DNA of 25,336 bases from Bacillota bacterium (GCA_023396535.1 JAEWWD010000078.1:1-25336); one strand, 5' to 3'; positions 14,610 through 21,845 are shown, counted from the stretch's first letter. Translations and numbers: made by a program. The notes: generated from the sequence alone by a model not told the origin.

Positions 14610-15800
14610 CTATTGCCCCGTCGGCGTCAGCAGTTTATTCACGTTATACATCTCATTGAGCACGGCAAAGCTTTCGGGGGAATACCGGTTGATCGTCCAG
14701 TAGCTGACGCCGCCCAGATCATATTCGTCCACCAATCCCAGCCGTGCGCGGATGCTCGCCTCGTTGTCAAACCACACCACATGCTCCACGCCATCGTCGT
14801 CGGTATAGTGGAAATACGGAGCCTGCGCGGTTTCGTCGAACTCAATGGCCGCGCCCTCCCTTTCCGCCAGCTCCCGCGCCTGCGCGAAGGAAAGCGAGCG
14901 GGCGGCGGTGCCCTGCCGATAGGGCAGAGTCCAGTCGTAGCCGTAGTTCGGCATGCCCATGAGTATCTTTTCGTTGGGGATAACGGTGACGGCGAAATCC
15001 AGCACGCGCTTCACCTGGTTTATGGGCGCGACAGCCATGGGCGGGCCGTAGGTATAGCCCCACTCGTACGTCATGAGTATGACATGATCCAGAAGCCGCC
15101 CGTGCACGGCGTAGTCGTGCGCTTCATACAACAGCCCTTTCTGGTCTGCGCTCGTTTTGGGCGCAAGGGCGGATACGATGCTGTACCCCAGCGGACGCAG
15201 CCGCGCAACCACCGTTTCGAGAAAGCGGTTGTACGCCTCGCGGTCGTCGGGGTAAACGTATTCAAAGTCGATATCCAGTCCGTAATAGTTCTTGGCCTTG
15301 AGCGTGTTCACAACATTGTTCAGAAGCGTCTGCTGCACCTGCGTGTCGCCGAGCACCTCGTGCGCGATGTCGCTGGAAAACCCGTCCTCCCCTATGTTGG
15401 TGATGACCATCATGGGCGCTACGCCCTGGGCGCGCGCTTTCTGTATAAGCTCCGTGTCGTCAATGGGCGTGAGCGTGCCGTCCGGCTTGACCTGGTAGCT
15501 GAATATGCTTAAAAACGTCAGGTTGGGCAGCGTGTTGCCGAGTACCTCGTCGCTGATATTGGGGAACGCGTAGCCGTTCACGTCGATGGTGCGGCGTCCC
15601 GCCTCCGTCTGCGTCTGCCGTTGCGCCGGCGGCTGCGCAGTTGGCCCTGTCGGCTGCCGCTGCGCCGGCGGCTGCGCAGTTGGTCCCGTCGGCTGCCCCT
15701 GCGCCGGCCCGGTCGGCTGCATGGCCAGAAAAACATGCATATCATCAATCGCTTCATCCGCCTGCCAATCCGCATTCGCCTGGTATTCGGTATAATCCAT
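14610..15800 (-). CDS. GH18 family hydrolase, YaaH/SleL-like, without LysM (396 aa)
   Basis: Residues about 28-67 are a Pro/Gln/Thr-rich linker with a duplicated QPTGPTAQPPAQR unit. The GH18 barrel starts near residue 75 (NGYAFPNIS) and has the catalytic motif GLDIDFEY (about 174-181, with E180 the acid/base), then YGYDWTLPYRQG and GGVSYWTINRYSPE. This fits spore cortex/peptidoglycan N-acetylglucosaminidases such as SleL/YaaH. Those usually carry LysM repeats, which are missing here; the linker and an N-terminal acidic segment replace them. ATG 15800 has a GGGGG SD; the ATG 30 nt upstream has none. No signal peptide is seen, as in spore-associated members. Confidence 0.8.
   Translation of the reverse strand: MDYTEYQANADWQADEAIDDMHVFLAMQPTGPAQGQPTGPTAQPPAQRQPTGPTAQPPAQRQTQTEAGRRTIDVNGYAFPNISDEVLGNTLPNLTFLSIFSYQVKPDGTLTPIDDTELIQKARAQGVAPMMVITNIGEDGFSSDIAHEVLGDTQVQQTLLNNVVNTLKAKNYYGLDIDFEYVYPDDREAYNRFLETVVARLRPLGYSIVSALAPKTSADQKGLLYEAHDYAVHGRLLDHVILMTYEWGYTYGPPMAVAPINQVKRVLDFAVTVIPNEKILMGMPNYGYDWTLPYRQGTAARSLSFAQARELAEREGAAIEFDETAQAPYFHYTDDDGVEHVVWFDNEASIRARLGLVDEYDLGGVSYWTINRYSPESFAVLNEMYNVNKLLTPTGQ
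15622..15720. repeat. 39-bp tandem repeat in the GH18 linker (2 copies plus partial)
   Basis: Copies at 15622-15660 and 15661-15699 differ at three positions; a shortened copy follows to 15720. Each unit keeps the reading frame and encodes 13 residues of the Pro/Gln linker. Such in-frame units can expand or contract and change linker length. Confidence 0.8.
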
Positions 15801-15881
15801 CGCGCGCATCCCCCGTTTCCATTGCTTCATTATTTATATGACAGACCGCGCGTTTCATGCCGCCCACTGGCGCGCAGGACG

Positions 15882-15915
15882 TGTTATAATACATATATTC
15901 ATATGCTTTCCGCAA
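15882..15915. promoter_or_regulatory. Overlapping divergent promoters for GH18 (-) and the MBL gene (+)
   Basis: Plus strand: TG-T-TATAAT (15882-15890) is an extended -10, about 63 nt before the MBL start. Minus strand: -35 TTGCGG (15910-15915), 18 nt, -10 TATTAT (15886-15891). The two -10 boxes use the same bases, so the promoters would exclude each other. Confidence 0.4.
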
Positions 15916-15952
15916 GACGTTTTATAGAAACGTTAGAAACGAAAGGATAGGT

Positions 15953-16738
15953 ATGCTGTTTTCACCGCTGTACTCCGGTTCCTCCGGCAATTGCACCTTT
16001 ATCGAGGCGGGCGGCGTCCGCCTGCTGGTGGACGCGGGGCTTACGGGCTCGCGCATCGAGCAGGCGCTTTGCGCCGTGAGCGCGCCGGCCGATACCATCA
16101 CTGCAATGCTGGTCACGCACGAGCATATCGACCATGTACGGGGCCTGGGCGTATTGTCCCGCCGGTATAAAATCCCCATATACGCGAACGCCGCCTGTTG
16201 GGACGCCATGTCCGCCTCCATAGGCGACATCCCCCCGGCCTGTGTGCGCGTGATCGAAACGGGGCGGGATTTCTACATCAAAGACGTCAACATCACGCCG
16301 TTTTCCATACCGCACGACTCCGCGGAGCCCGTCGGCTACACATTTGTGCAGGGCGAATGGAAGGCGGGCGTGCTGACCGACGTGGGGTATGTGGACGAGC
16401 GGCTGATCGACGCCGTATCCGACTGCAACATACTGCTGCTCGAAGCCAACCACGATGTGGACATGCTCAAGGCCGGCCCCTATCCGTATGCGCTCAAACA
16501 GCGCATACTATCCCACAAGGGCCATCTTTCCAACGAGGATTCCGGCCGCGCGTTGTGCAGGCTGTTCTCGCGCGGGCTGCGGCACGCTGTGCTCGGGCAT
16601 CTGAGCGCGGAAAACAACGACGAGCACGTCGCGCTCGCAACTGTAGAGTGCGCGCTGCGCGAGGAGGGCATACTTTCCGGCATGCACGTCGCCCTCGCGC
16701 ACACGGATCGCCCCTGCGGGGTATTCCACCTAGAGTAG
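15953..16738 (+). CDS. WalJ/YycJ-like metallo-beta-lactamase fold hydrolase (261 aa)
   Basis: N-terminal YSGSSGNCTFIE then LLVDAGLTGSRIEQAL, the metal-binding motif THEHIDH (about 55-61), a later Asp (TDVGYV) and the C-terminal GHLSAENNDEHVA complete an MBL-fold site of the YycJ/WalJ group. Members are nucleases linked to the WalRK cell-wall system or DNA repair. The gene is not next to walRK here. ATG 15953 follows GAAAGGA. Confidence 0.85.
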   Translation: MLFSPLYSGSSGNCTFIEAGGVRLLVDAGLTGSRIEQALCAVSAPADTITAMLVTHEHIDHVRGLGVLSRRYKIPIYANAACWDAMSASIGDIPPACVRVIETGRDFYIKDVNITPFSIPHDSAEPVGYTFVQGEWKAGVLTDVGYVDERLIDAVSDCNILLLEANHDVDMLKAGPYPYALKQRILSHKGHLSNEDSGRALCRLFSRGLRHAVLGHLSAENNDEHVALATVECALREEGILSGMHVALAHTDRPCGVFHLE

Positions 16739-16740
16739 TC

Positions 16741-16900
16741 GTCAAAGTGCCAAAGGCACTTTGACGAGGTTCACCGCGCAAGTTGGCGCTCGGTTTCCTG
16801 CTTCGCAGGAAGCCTGTCGCGCCAACTTACGCTTCGAGGTGTCATTTTGCGCCGTACATGCCGCCGCAAAATGACGGATGAAAAGCCTCTGCTGTAAAGC
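16741..16900 (+). repeat. Structured intergenic repeat, three-stem family, copy 4
   Basis: Hairpin GTCAAAGTGCC-AAA-GGCACTTTGAC (16741-16765); GAGGTTCACC; stem AAGTTGGCGC/GCGCCAACTT (16780-16789/16819-16828) enclosing CTCGG, hairpin TTCCTGC-TTC-GCAGGAA and CCTGTC; ACGCTTCGAGGTGT; stem GTCATTTTGCG/CGCAAAATGAC (16841-16851/16865-16875) with the C-CG-TACATGC-CG-C loop; then GGATGAAAAGC and a weak pairing AAAGC/AGCTC. Element begins 3 nt after the MBL stop and lies upstream of the CPBP gene. Confidence 0.75.
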
Positions 16901-16990
16901 TCCAGCCTGTGTTATCGCCCGGAGGATCGCCGAGTTCGAATACGGCAGTTAATCGTTATATTAACATTTCCCAGCATAAAGGAGGCGCGT

Positions 16991-17947
16991 ATGCAGCCTG
17001 TATCCCCCAAACGCAGAATTGACCGCATGCTGCTGTGGATCTGTCCCGCAATGGTCGTCGCCGCAGTCGTTATAAGCGCGCTGGCCCAAAACGATACCGA
17101 CATCGTCCGCATCATGGCCTATCACGCGCTGGTGGTGGAGCTTGCGCTATTATACCTGCCCGCGCGCCGGTTCATGGAAAAGCACGGCGGCAAGCACGCG
17201 TTCGGGCTCAACCGGGTCAGCTTTGCGGAAATCGCGTGGGCGGTATTGCTGGGGGCGGGCGCGTTCTTTGCCGCCACGGCGATCAACGGCGTTACGCAGC
17301 TCCTGCTTCGGGCACTCAACGCCAATCTGGAGCAGCTTATCGTCGCGCTGCCCGTGGCGCAGGGCTGGCGGCTGTACGCGCTGCTGCTGCTGACGGCCGT
17401 TATCCCCGCCATCGCGGAAGAAATCATGTTCCGGGGCGCGCTGCTTGGTGCATGGAAGCCGGGCGGCGCAAAGCGCGCGCTGTGGCATACCGCGCTGCTG
17501 TTTTCTCTTATCCACCTGGAGCCCAACAATCTTCCCGCACTGCTATTTCTGGGGCTTGTGCTGGGCAGCGTATCGCTTGAGACCGGTTCCGTTTACCCCG
17601 CCATGGTCATTCATGGCGTAAACAACCTGATCGCGGTGCTGCTTTCCAACCTTGCAAGCGCGGAAGCGGCTTCAGATTTACCCGCGGCAGCCGATATGCT
17701 GCCGGCGCTGGCCATATACATCGGGTTTGGGCTTATCCTGGGCATTCCCAGTTATTACGCCCTGCGTTTTTTCGCAAAACGCAGGCAGGAGCAGCAAGCC
17801 GCTTCCACGCAGGCTGTGCCCATACCCGCTCCCGAGCCGGTCGCCCCCGAACGCCGGGGACCATTCGTACCGCTGACGTACGTCCTCATGATATTGCTCA
17901 ACGCCGCCGTCGTTGCGTCGCTGTTCATTCAAATACCGGGGCTCTAG
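16991..17947 (+). CDS. CPBP family intramembrane glutamic protease (318 aa)
   Basis: A polytopic membrane protein with the CPBP/CAAX-protease motifs: EEIMFRG (about 143-149, catalytic Glu pair with Arg), H175 in FSLIHLEPNN, and HGVNN (about 208-212). Hydrophobic segments cover about 13-32, 45-58, 82-108, 128-142, 165-176, 182-197, 203-219, 235-255 and a last helix at about 295-313. Between the last two is a Pro/Ala-rich cytoplasmic loop (about 270-292). Roles in this family include prenyl-protein processing, bacteriocin immunity and membrane stress; the substrate here is unknown. ATG 16991 follows AAAGGAGG. The stop is 3 nt before rlmH. Confidence 0.88.
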   Translation: MQPVSPKRRIDRMLLWICPAMVVAAVVISALAQNDTDIVRIMAYHALVVELALLYLPARRFMEKHGGKHAFGLNRVSFAEIAWAVLLGAGAFFAATAINGVTQLLLRALNANLEQLIVALPVAQGWRLYALLLLTAVIPAIAEEIMFRGALLGAWKPGGAKRALWHTALLFSLIHLEPNNLPALLFLGLVLGSVSLETGSVYPAMVIHGVNNLIAVLLSNLASAEAASDLPAAADMLPALAIYIGFGLILGIPSYYALRFFAKRRQEQQAASTQAVPIPAPEPVAPERRGPFVPLTYVLMILLNAAVVASLFIQIPGL

Positions 17948-17950
17948 GCT

Positions 17951-18430
17951 ATGCGTATTGCAATCGCCTGCGTGGGCAGGCTCAAGGAACGCTATTGGAA
18001 GGACGCCGCAGCCGAATATGTCAAGCGGCTGTCGCGGTATGCGCAGACGGAGATACTGGAAGTGGACGACGAGCCCGCGCCGGAACGGTATTCCGACGCG
18101 CAGCGATCGGCGGCCATGGCGCGCGAGGGGGAACGGCTGCTGGGGTTACTGCAGCCGCGCGATTTCGTGGCCGCGCTGTGCGTGGACGGCAAACGCCTGA
18201 CTTCCGAAGGGTTTGCCGCTGAGCTGGACTCGTGGATGAGCCGGGGCGCGGCGCGCATCGTGTTCGTCATCGGCGGATCGCTGGGGCTTTCTCCCGACGT
18301 GTTCGCGCGCGCCAACGCGCGCATATCGCTTTCGGACATGACGTTCCCGCACCAGCTCGCGCGCGTGCTGCTGCTCGAACAGGTGTACCGCGCGTTCAAA
18401 ATACTCGGCAACGAAACATACCATAAGTAA
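17951..18430 (+). CDS. rlmH: 23S rRNA (pseudouridine-1915-N3)-methyltransferase RlmH (159 aa)
   Basis: A small SPOUT methyltransferase of typical length. It starts with IAIACVGRLKERYWKDAAAEYVKRL. The knotted SAM site FVIGGSLGLS lies at about 105-114, followed by S-L-S-D-M-T-F-P-H-Q-L-A-R-V-L-L-L-E-Q-V-Y-R-A and the invariant end N-E-T-Y-H-K. It acts on helix 69 of 23S rRNA. It starts 3 nt after the CPBP gene, without a strong SD, and is probably coupled to it. Confidence 0.95.
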   Translation: MRIAIACVGRLKERYWKDAAAEYVKRLSRYAQTEILEVDDEPAPERYSDAQRSAAMAREGERLLGLLQPRDFVAALCVDGKRLTSEGFAAELDSWMSRGAARIVFVIGGSLGLSPDVFARANARISLSDMTFPHQLARVLLLEQVYRAFKILGNETYHK

Positions 18431-18458
18431 CATCCATGGATCAAAGGAGAGCCCAACC

Positions 18459-18980
18459 GTGACCGACCCGAAGGAAATCCCCGTATACGAGGCGCTTGCC
18501 GCGCTGGACATCCCCTATGAACGTTTCGAGCACGACCCCGCCATGACCATGGAAGACTGCGCGGTGTTCGACGCCGGGCGGGACGCCGCCCACTGCAAGA
18601 ACCTGTTCCTGTGCAACCGCCAGGGTACACAGTTCTACCTGCTGCTGGTGGTGGGCGACAAGCCCTTCAAAACCAAGGACGTCAGCAAACAGCTCGGCGT
18701 CGCGCGGCTGAGCTTTGGCACGCCGGAGCAGCTTAGCGCCATGCTCTCGCTCACGCCCGGGGCGGTAACGCCCATGGGGCTCATCCACGATCACGCGCGC
18801 AAAGTGCATGTGCTGCTCGACCGCGACGTCGCGCAATGGGATACCGTCATCGTACACCCCAACGTCAACACCGCTTCCATCGTGCTCAAAACCGCCAGCC
18901 TGCTGGGCTTTTTAGAGTCCCGCGGGAATCCGGTGACGTATGTGGAAATATCCGCCGCAGCGGATATTTCCAATGAATAA
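18459..18980 (+). CDS. Prolyl-tRNA editing protein, YbaK/ProX type (173 aa)
   Basis: YbaK/ProX fold: PVYEALAALDIPYERFEHDP, then HCKNLFLCNRQGTQFYLLLV, KPFKTKDVSKQLGVARLSFG, and the signature LTPGAVTPMGLIHD (about 103-116). It ends with VIVHPNVNTASIVLKTASLLGF. These proteins deacylate mischarged tRNA-Pro (usually Ala-tRNA-Pro). The start is GTG 18459 with AAAGGAGA 8 nt upstream. The last 13 codons are read through a perfect 13-bp inverted repeat (18943-18972), so the C-terminal tail (ISAAADISNE) may be an addition. Confidence 0.88.
   Translation: MTDPKEIPVYEALAALDIPYERFEHDPAMTMEDCAVFDAGRDAAHCKNLFLCNRQGTQFYLLLVVGDKPFKTKDVSKQLGVARLSFGTPEQLSAMLSLTPGAVTPMGLIHDHARKVHVLLDRDVAQWDTVIVHPNVNTASIVLKTASLLGFLESRGNPVTYVEISAAADISNE
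18943..18972. repeat. Perfect inverted repeat inside the 3' end of the editing-protein gene
   Basis: TGGAAATATCCGC (18943-18955), 4-nt loop CGCA, GCGGATATTTCCA (18960-18972). The stop codon follows 6 nt later. There is no T run, so it is not an intrinsic terminator. It encodes most of the protein tail. Confidence 0.8.
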
Positions 18981-18992
18981 TGCACAATTCAT

Positions 18993-19113
18993 AATGAACA
19001 ATGAAGGATAAAATCCCTTCAGGATTTTTAATTATCTGTGCTATTCTTCCATATTCAAAGACATTCTCTCTAGGGAATGTCTACAACCATTGTTGGATTT
19101 TTTATTGTTCATT
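18993..19113. repeat. AT-rich MITE-like element between convergent genes
   Basis: AATGAACAAT (18993-19002) is repeated inverted as ATTGTTCATT (19104-19113). Inside are a terminator-like AAATCC-CTTCA-GGATTT followed by TTAATT (near 19012-19030; it could end the editing-protein transcript) and the hairpin AGACATTC/GAATGTCT (19059-19082). The segment is far more AT-rich than its surroundings. Its right end overlaps the cheX stop codon. Confidence 0.5.
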
Positions 19114-19570
19114 GCGCCGCGCGCACCTTCACAACCAGATCGATATCGCCGAGCGGCGTGCGTATGCCGGTCCGAATGATGCGTTCGCCGCCCGCTTCAA
19201 CGGACTCGCCGCCCTCCACCAACTGCGGGGGCAGTATGTCGCAGGCGATCGCAAGCTCGGATAAGCCGGTCATGGCGTTGCCGCTGATGATGTTGGATAT
19301 TTCGCCCAATGCGGAGGTAACGAACTCATCGATATCGTTTATTTCCATGCCGCTCATGCTTTTTACGATTTCCAGCGCGGTATGCCGGGGGAATATATAA
19401 TAAGTTTCACCGGAATAATCGCCGGTAAAGCCGACCATGATACTGACCCTGTCCCCCGATGCGGGCACGCTCCCGGGCGATGCCGCGCCGATCTCGGCAT
19501 CCATATCCAGCATCTGTTTGCAGACCTCGCGGACGGCGTTGGAAAAAGGCTCGAATACTTTATCCGTCAT
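19109..19570 (-). CDS. cheX: CheX-type chemotaxis phosphatase (153 aa)
   Basis: CheC/CheX-family motif with E90 and N93 in FVTSALGEISNIISGNAM (about 83-100), which in CheX are the residues acting on phospho-CheY. The N-terminus PFSNAVREVCKQML and the central SIMVGFTGDYSGETYYIFP strands fit CheX. Length is typical. The gene starts 1 nt after the bacteriohemerythrin stop, so the two form an operon. No other chemotaxis gene is nearby. This suggests a phosphatase working with an unlinked response regulator. Confidence 0.85.
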   Translation of the reverse strand: MTDKVFEPFSNAVREVCKQMLDMDAEIGAASPGSVPASGDRVSIMVGFTGDYSGETYYIFPRHTALEIVKSMSGMEINDIDEFVTSALGEISNIISGNAMTGLSELAIACDILPPQLVEGGESVEAGGERIIRTGIRTPLGDIDLVVKVRAAQ

Positions 19571-19571
19571 T

Positions 19572-19985
19572 TTACCGCCCCCTCTTCCTTTCGTAATCGG
19601 CGATCTTCTGGTCTTCCGCCGTTACATGGTTGATGAGCCAGGCCAAAAGCTTGCCCCCGAACTGCTGCATGAGCTGTTCTTTTTCGGAGGATTTTCCGTA
19701 CTGCTCCGCGACCTCGCCCACGTAATGTACCATATCCGCATGGATTTTTCTGTGCGCCTCAAAGCCGGGATACCCGATTTCCCGCTGGTAGGCCTCTTCG
19801 TCCCGAAAATGCTCCACAACGTACGCCTTCATGAAATTCAGCGTGTCGTTGACGCTTTGTTCCTTTGTGGCCCAATCGCCGTCGGAGCGCAGCGTCGTTA
19901 CAAAATCCGTGACGCGCCGGAACAGCTCTTTGTGCTGTCCGTCGATGACGGGCACGCCGACCGCGTATTTATCCTTCCAGATCAT
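19572..19985 (-). CDS. Bacteriohemerythrin, O2-binding di-iron protein (137 aa)
   Basis: All expected di-iron ligands are present: H18 (DGQHKEL), H59 and E63 (EHFRDEE), H78 and H82 (HRKIH), H120 and D125 (NHVTAED). Start WKDKYAVGVPVIDGQHKEL is typical. It binds or scavenges O2, which in an anaerobe suits oxygen sensing or protection. ATG 19985 has GAAGGGAG upstream. It is co-transcribed with cheX. Confidence 0.92.
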   Translation of the reverse strand: MIWKDKYAVGVPVIDGQHKELFRRVTDFVTTLRSDGDWATKEQSVNDTLNFMKAYVVEHFRDEEAYQREIGYPGFEAHRKIHADMVHYVGEVAEQYGKSSEKEQLMQQFGGKLLAWLINHVTAEDQKIADYERKRGR

Positions 19986-20033
19986 GCGTTTCTCCCTTCG
20001 CCGTGGTAATGGCCGCCTGACTGCAGCCTTGTC

Positions 20034-20039
20034 ATTATA
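20034..20039 (-). promoter_or_regulatory. Probable -10 box for the bacteriohemerythrin-cheX operon
   Basis: TATAAT-like sequence on the minus strand in GATTATAATGAC, about 50 nt before the start. No convincing -35 was found; TCCGATTA just before it faintly resembles a sigma-28 -10 but the matching -35 is missing. The stretch 20045-20310 upstream holds only GC-rich sequence with a weak CGGGGC/GCCCCG hairpin near 20203-20222; I see no gene there. Confidence 0.35.
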
Positions 20040-20323
20040 ATCGGAACAACGGGCGGGGCCTTGAAGATAATTGGGGAAATTTTACGTTTGCAACGGCATG
20101 TTTTTGATTCGGCAAATAGAAAAAGCGCGAGGCGCCTCCCGGCCCCACGCCCCGAAAAACCGACAGCCGCCTGCCGCGGGCCGCCAAAATGAACGAAAGA
20201 ACGGGGCGCACGCTGCCCCGCTCTCCCACCGTCCGATAAATATCTCAAAATTCCCTCAAAACCCGCGCGGGACGCTTACCTTGGATCGCGCACGCGGGAA
20301 CGATACTAAATCCCATACAATTC

Positions 20324-20490
20324 GTAAAAACCGGCGGCGTGTACGCCGGTTTTTACACCTTGCGCGTGGCTGCGCGCGACAAAAGCCGATAGGCTTTCGA
20401 GCGTATAGCCGCGCGAGAAATATTCACATGGATGGGCGGAGCCCATCCGTGTGTCTGTCGCTTGCATGGGCGATGCCCATGCAAGCGACA
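20324..20490 (-). repeat. Structured intergenic repeat, three-stem family, copy 5
   Basis: Read on the minus strand: a perfect 16-bp hairpin (20456-20471/20475-20490) and a 13-bp hairpin with one wobble (20425-20437/20441-20453). Next is stem CGCGCGGCT/AGCCACGCG (one mismatch; 20407-20415 with 20363-20371) enclosing CTCGA, hairpin AAGCC/GGCTT and TTGTC. Then come CGCAAGGTGT and stem GTAAAAACCGG/CCGGTTTTTAC (20346-20356/20324-20334) with CG-TACACGC-CG, followed by GAATTGTATGG. It lies between the AIM24 gene and the hemerythrin operon; the AIM24 stop codon is 4 nt from its edge. Confidence 0.75.
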
Positions 20491-20493
20491 GCG

Positions 20494-21171
20494 CTAGCTG
20501 TTTTTCGGCAGGAACGGGACGATGCGCCCCGCGAAGCCGGGCATCGTCATGGTCTGCAGCCATACCTTGCCGGGGCCGGTCAACCGCGTGTTCAGCAGAC
20601 CCTCGCCGCCGAACAGCACATTCTTGAAGCCTTTGATCATAGTGACCTCGTACTGTACCCGCGCCTCATAGGCGGCGATATTGCCGGTATCCACGATGAG
20701 CACCTCGCCCGGGGCGAGCGTCTTTTCGCAGACCGAGCCGTCGATTTCAAGGAACGCGAGCCCCTGGCCGGACAGCCGTTGCAGTATGAAGCCTTCGCCG
20801 CCGAACAGTCCCGCGCCAATTCCCTTGACCACATGCATGCTCAGCGTGACGCCGGGCTGCGCGCACAGGAACGCGCTTTTCTGCGCGATGATCTCACCCT
20901 GCGACACATCGATGGGGAGTATAGCGCCGGGGAATGTGGAGGCGATGGTGATCTCCTGGTTGGGCGCCATGGCCGTATAGTTGGCAAGGAACAGCGAATC
21001 ACCGGACAGCATGCGGCCCAGCCCTTTCATAAGGCCGCCCCTCATGTTGGTTTCCATCTGCATGCCGGAGGTCATCCACGACATACCGCCGGATTGCGTG
21101 TAAATGCTTTCGCCCTGTTCCAGCCGGAAGGATACCGCGGGAAAATTGCCGCCGAAAATGAGATACTGCAT
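20494..21171 (-). CDS. AIM24 / TIGR00266 family protein (225 aa)
   Basis: A strand-rich protein with the family's repeated pattern: GGNFPAVSFRLEQGESIYTQSGGMSWM, then GGLMKGLGRMLSGDSLFLANY, TFPGAILPIDVSQGEIIAQKSAFLCA, GIGAGLFGGEGFILQRLSGQG and KNVLFGGEGLLNTRLTGPGKVWLQT. The repeated LFGGEG motifs are diagnostic. Function in bacteria is not known; the mitochondrial relative AIM24 is an inner-membrane assembly factor. ATG 21171 follows AGGGGGGA. Confidence 0.88.
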   Translation of the reverse strand: MQYLIFGGNFPAVSFRLEQGESIYTQSGGMSWMTSGMQMETNMRGGLMKGLGRMLSGDSLFLANYTAMAPNQEITIASTFPGAILPIDVSQGEIIAQKSAFLCAQPGVTLSMHVVKGIGAGLFGGEGFILQRLSGQGLAFLEIDGSVCEKTLAPGEVLIVDTGNIAAYEARVQYEVTMIKGFKNVLFGGEGLLNTRLTGPGKVWLQTMTMPGFAGRIVPFLPKNS

Positions 21172-21222
21172 GATAGTCCCCCCTCGTATTTGATTGCGCG
21201 CGGACGCGGCTCTCTATTTCCC

Positions 21223-21252
21223 ATTATAACTTTGTTTGTCATAATACGGCAA
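21223..21252 (-). promoter_or_regulatory. Promoter of the AIM24-family gene
   Basis: -10 TATAAT (21223-21228) with a weak -35 TTGCCG (21247-21252) at 18-nt spacing, about 52 nt before the start. It lies downstream of the phage lysis terminator, so the gene is transcribed independently of the prophage. Confidence 0.5.
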
Positions 21253-21313
21253 TGTCGGGATATTGCTCATGTAAGGTAAATGAAGGCGAAGTGCCGAATT
21301 CGCTGCTATGAAC

Positions 21314-21350
21314 AAAAAAGGGCCCCATCCGATGCGTGATCGGATGGGGC
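21314..21350 (-). terminator. Strong terminator after the phage holin gene
   Basis: GCCCCATCCGAT/ATCGGATGGGGC (12 bp, loop GCGTG) followed on the minus strand by CC and six T. It is 25 nt past the holin stop and marks the end of the phage late operon. Confidence 0.9.
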
Positions 21351-21374
21351 TGCGCAGCAAGACTGTAATCGCGG

Positions 21375-21656
21375 CTACTGCTTATTCGACTTTTGCGTAA
21401 CAGCGTCGAACGCGCCGTTCGCGGCCAGGCTGACCACCGCAGCGTTGACGACGCACAGCGCCCCGCTCGACCAAGTCAGACCGCCGTCAAACAGCGTAGC
21501 CGCCAGCAACACGATAAGCGCTACAGCATAGCTGAACAGCCGTGTGGGGATATTTGCGAGGAAACCCATGCCCTTGAACAGCTGGGTGACGACGTTTGTC
21601 GCAAGCGTAGCGCCCGCATAGGTTGCAAGCATAGACCAGGTGAAGAAGCCTTCCAT
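21375..21656 (-). CDS. Putative phage holin, two transmembrane helices (93 aa)
   Basis: Two hydrophobic segments (about 5-22 and 37-57) separated by a short loop, a third weakly hydrophobic stretch (VVNAAVVSLAANGAF), and a short charged end (DAVTQKSNKQ). ATG 21656 has AAAGGAGA; the longer upstream start has none. It follows the endolysin and XhlA-like genes and is the last gene of the operon. This is the size and place of a holin that opens the membrane for the endolysin. Exact holin family not assigned. Confidence 0.65.
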   Translation of the reverse strand: MEGFFTWSMLATYAGATLATNVVTQLFKGMGFLANIPTRLFSYAVALIVLLAATLFDGGLTWSSGALCVVNAAVVSLAANGAFDAVTQKSNKQ

Positions 21657-21773
21657 AATACTATCTCCTTTCATAATAACGGTTTGTGAAAACTGATACG
21701 GCCTTTGAAAATAGAAACGGAGAGACGGTAGGGACATCTGACAAGCGGTATAAGCGCTTGAAAAAACATGGGA

Positions 21774-21813
21774 CTTGCCGGAGGATCGGTATGCTTCCGC
21801 TGTCCTCCGGCAA
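21774..21813. repeat. Hairpin between XhlA-like and holin genes
   Basis: TTGCCGGAGGA (21775-21785) pairs with TCCTCCGGCAA (21803-21813). On the minus strand a T6 run follows after about 8 nt, so it could be a leaky terminator or an mRNA processing or stability structure. The rest of 21657-21845 holds no gene. Confidence 0.4.
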
Positions 21814-21845
21814 AGACGGGGTGAGCTTTCATCCGCAACACGCGC

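Noticed and set aside
19986..20310. tRNA, riboswitch or small gene in the gap upstream of the hemerythrin operon
   Set aside because: No cloverleaf, no recognisable aptamer and no ORF with SD; only weak GC hairpins outside the repeat element.
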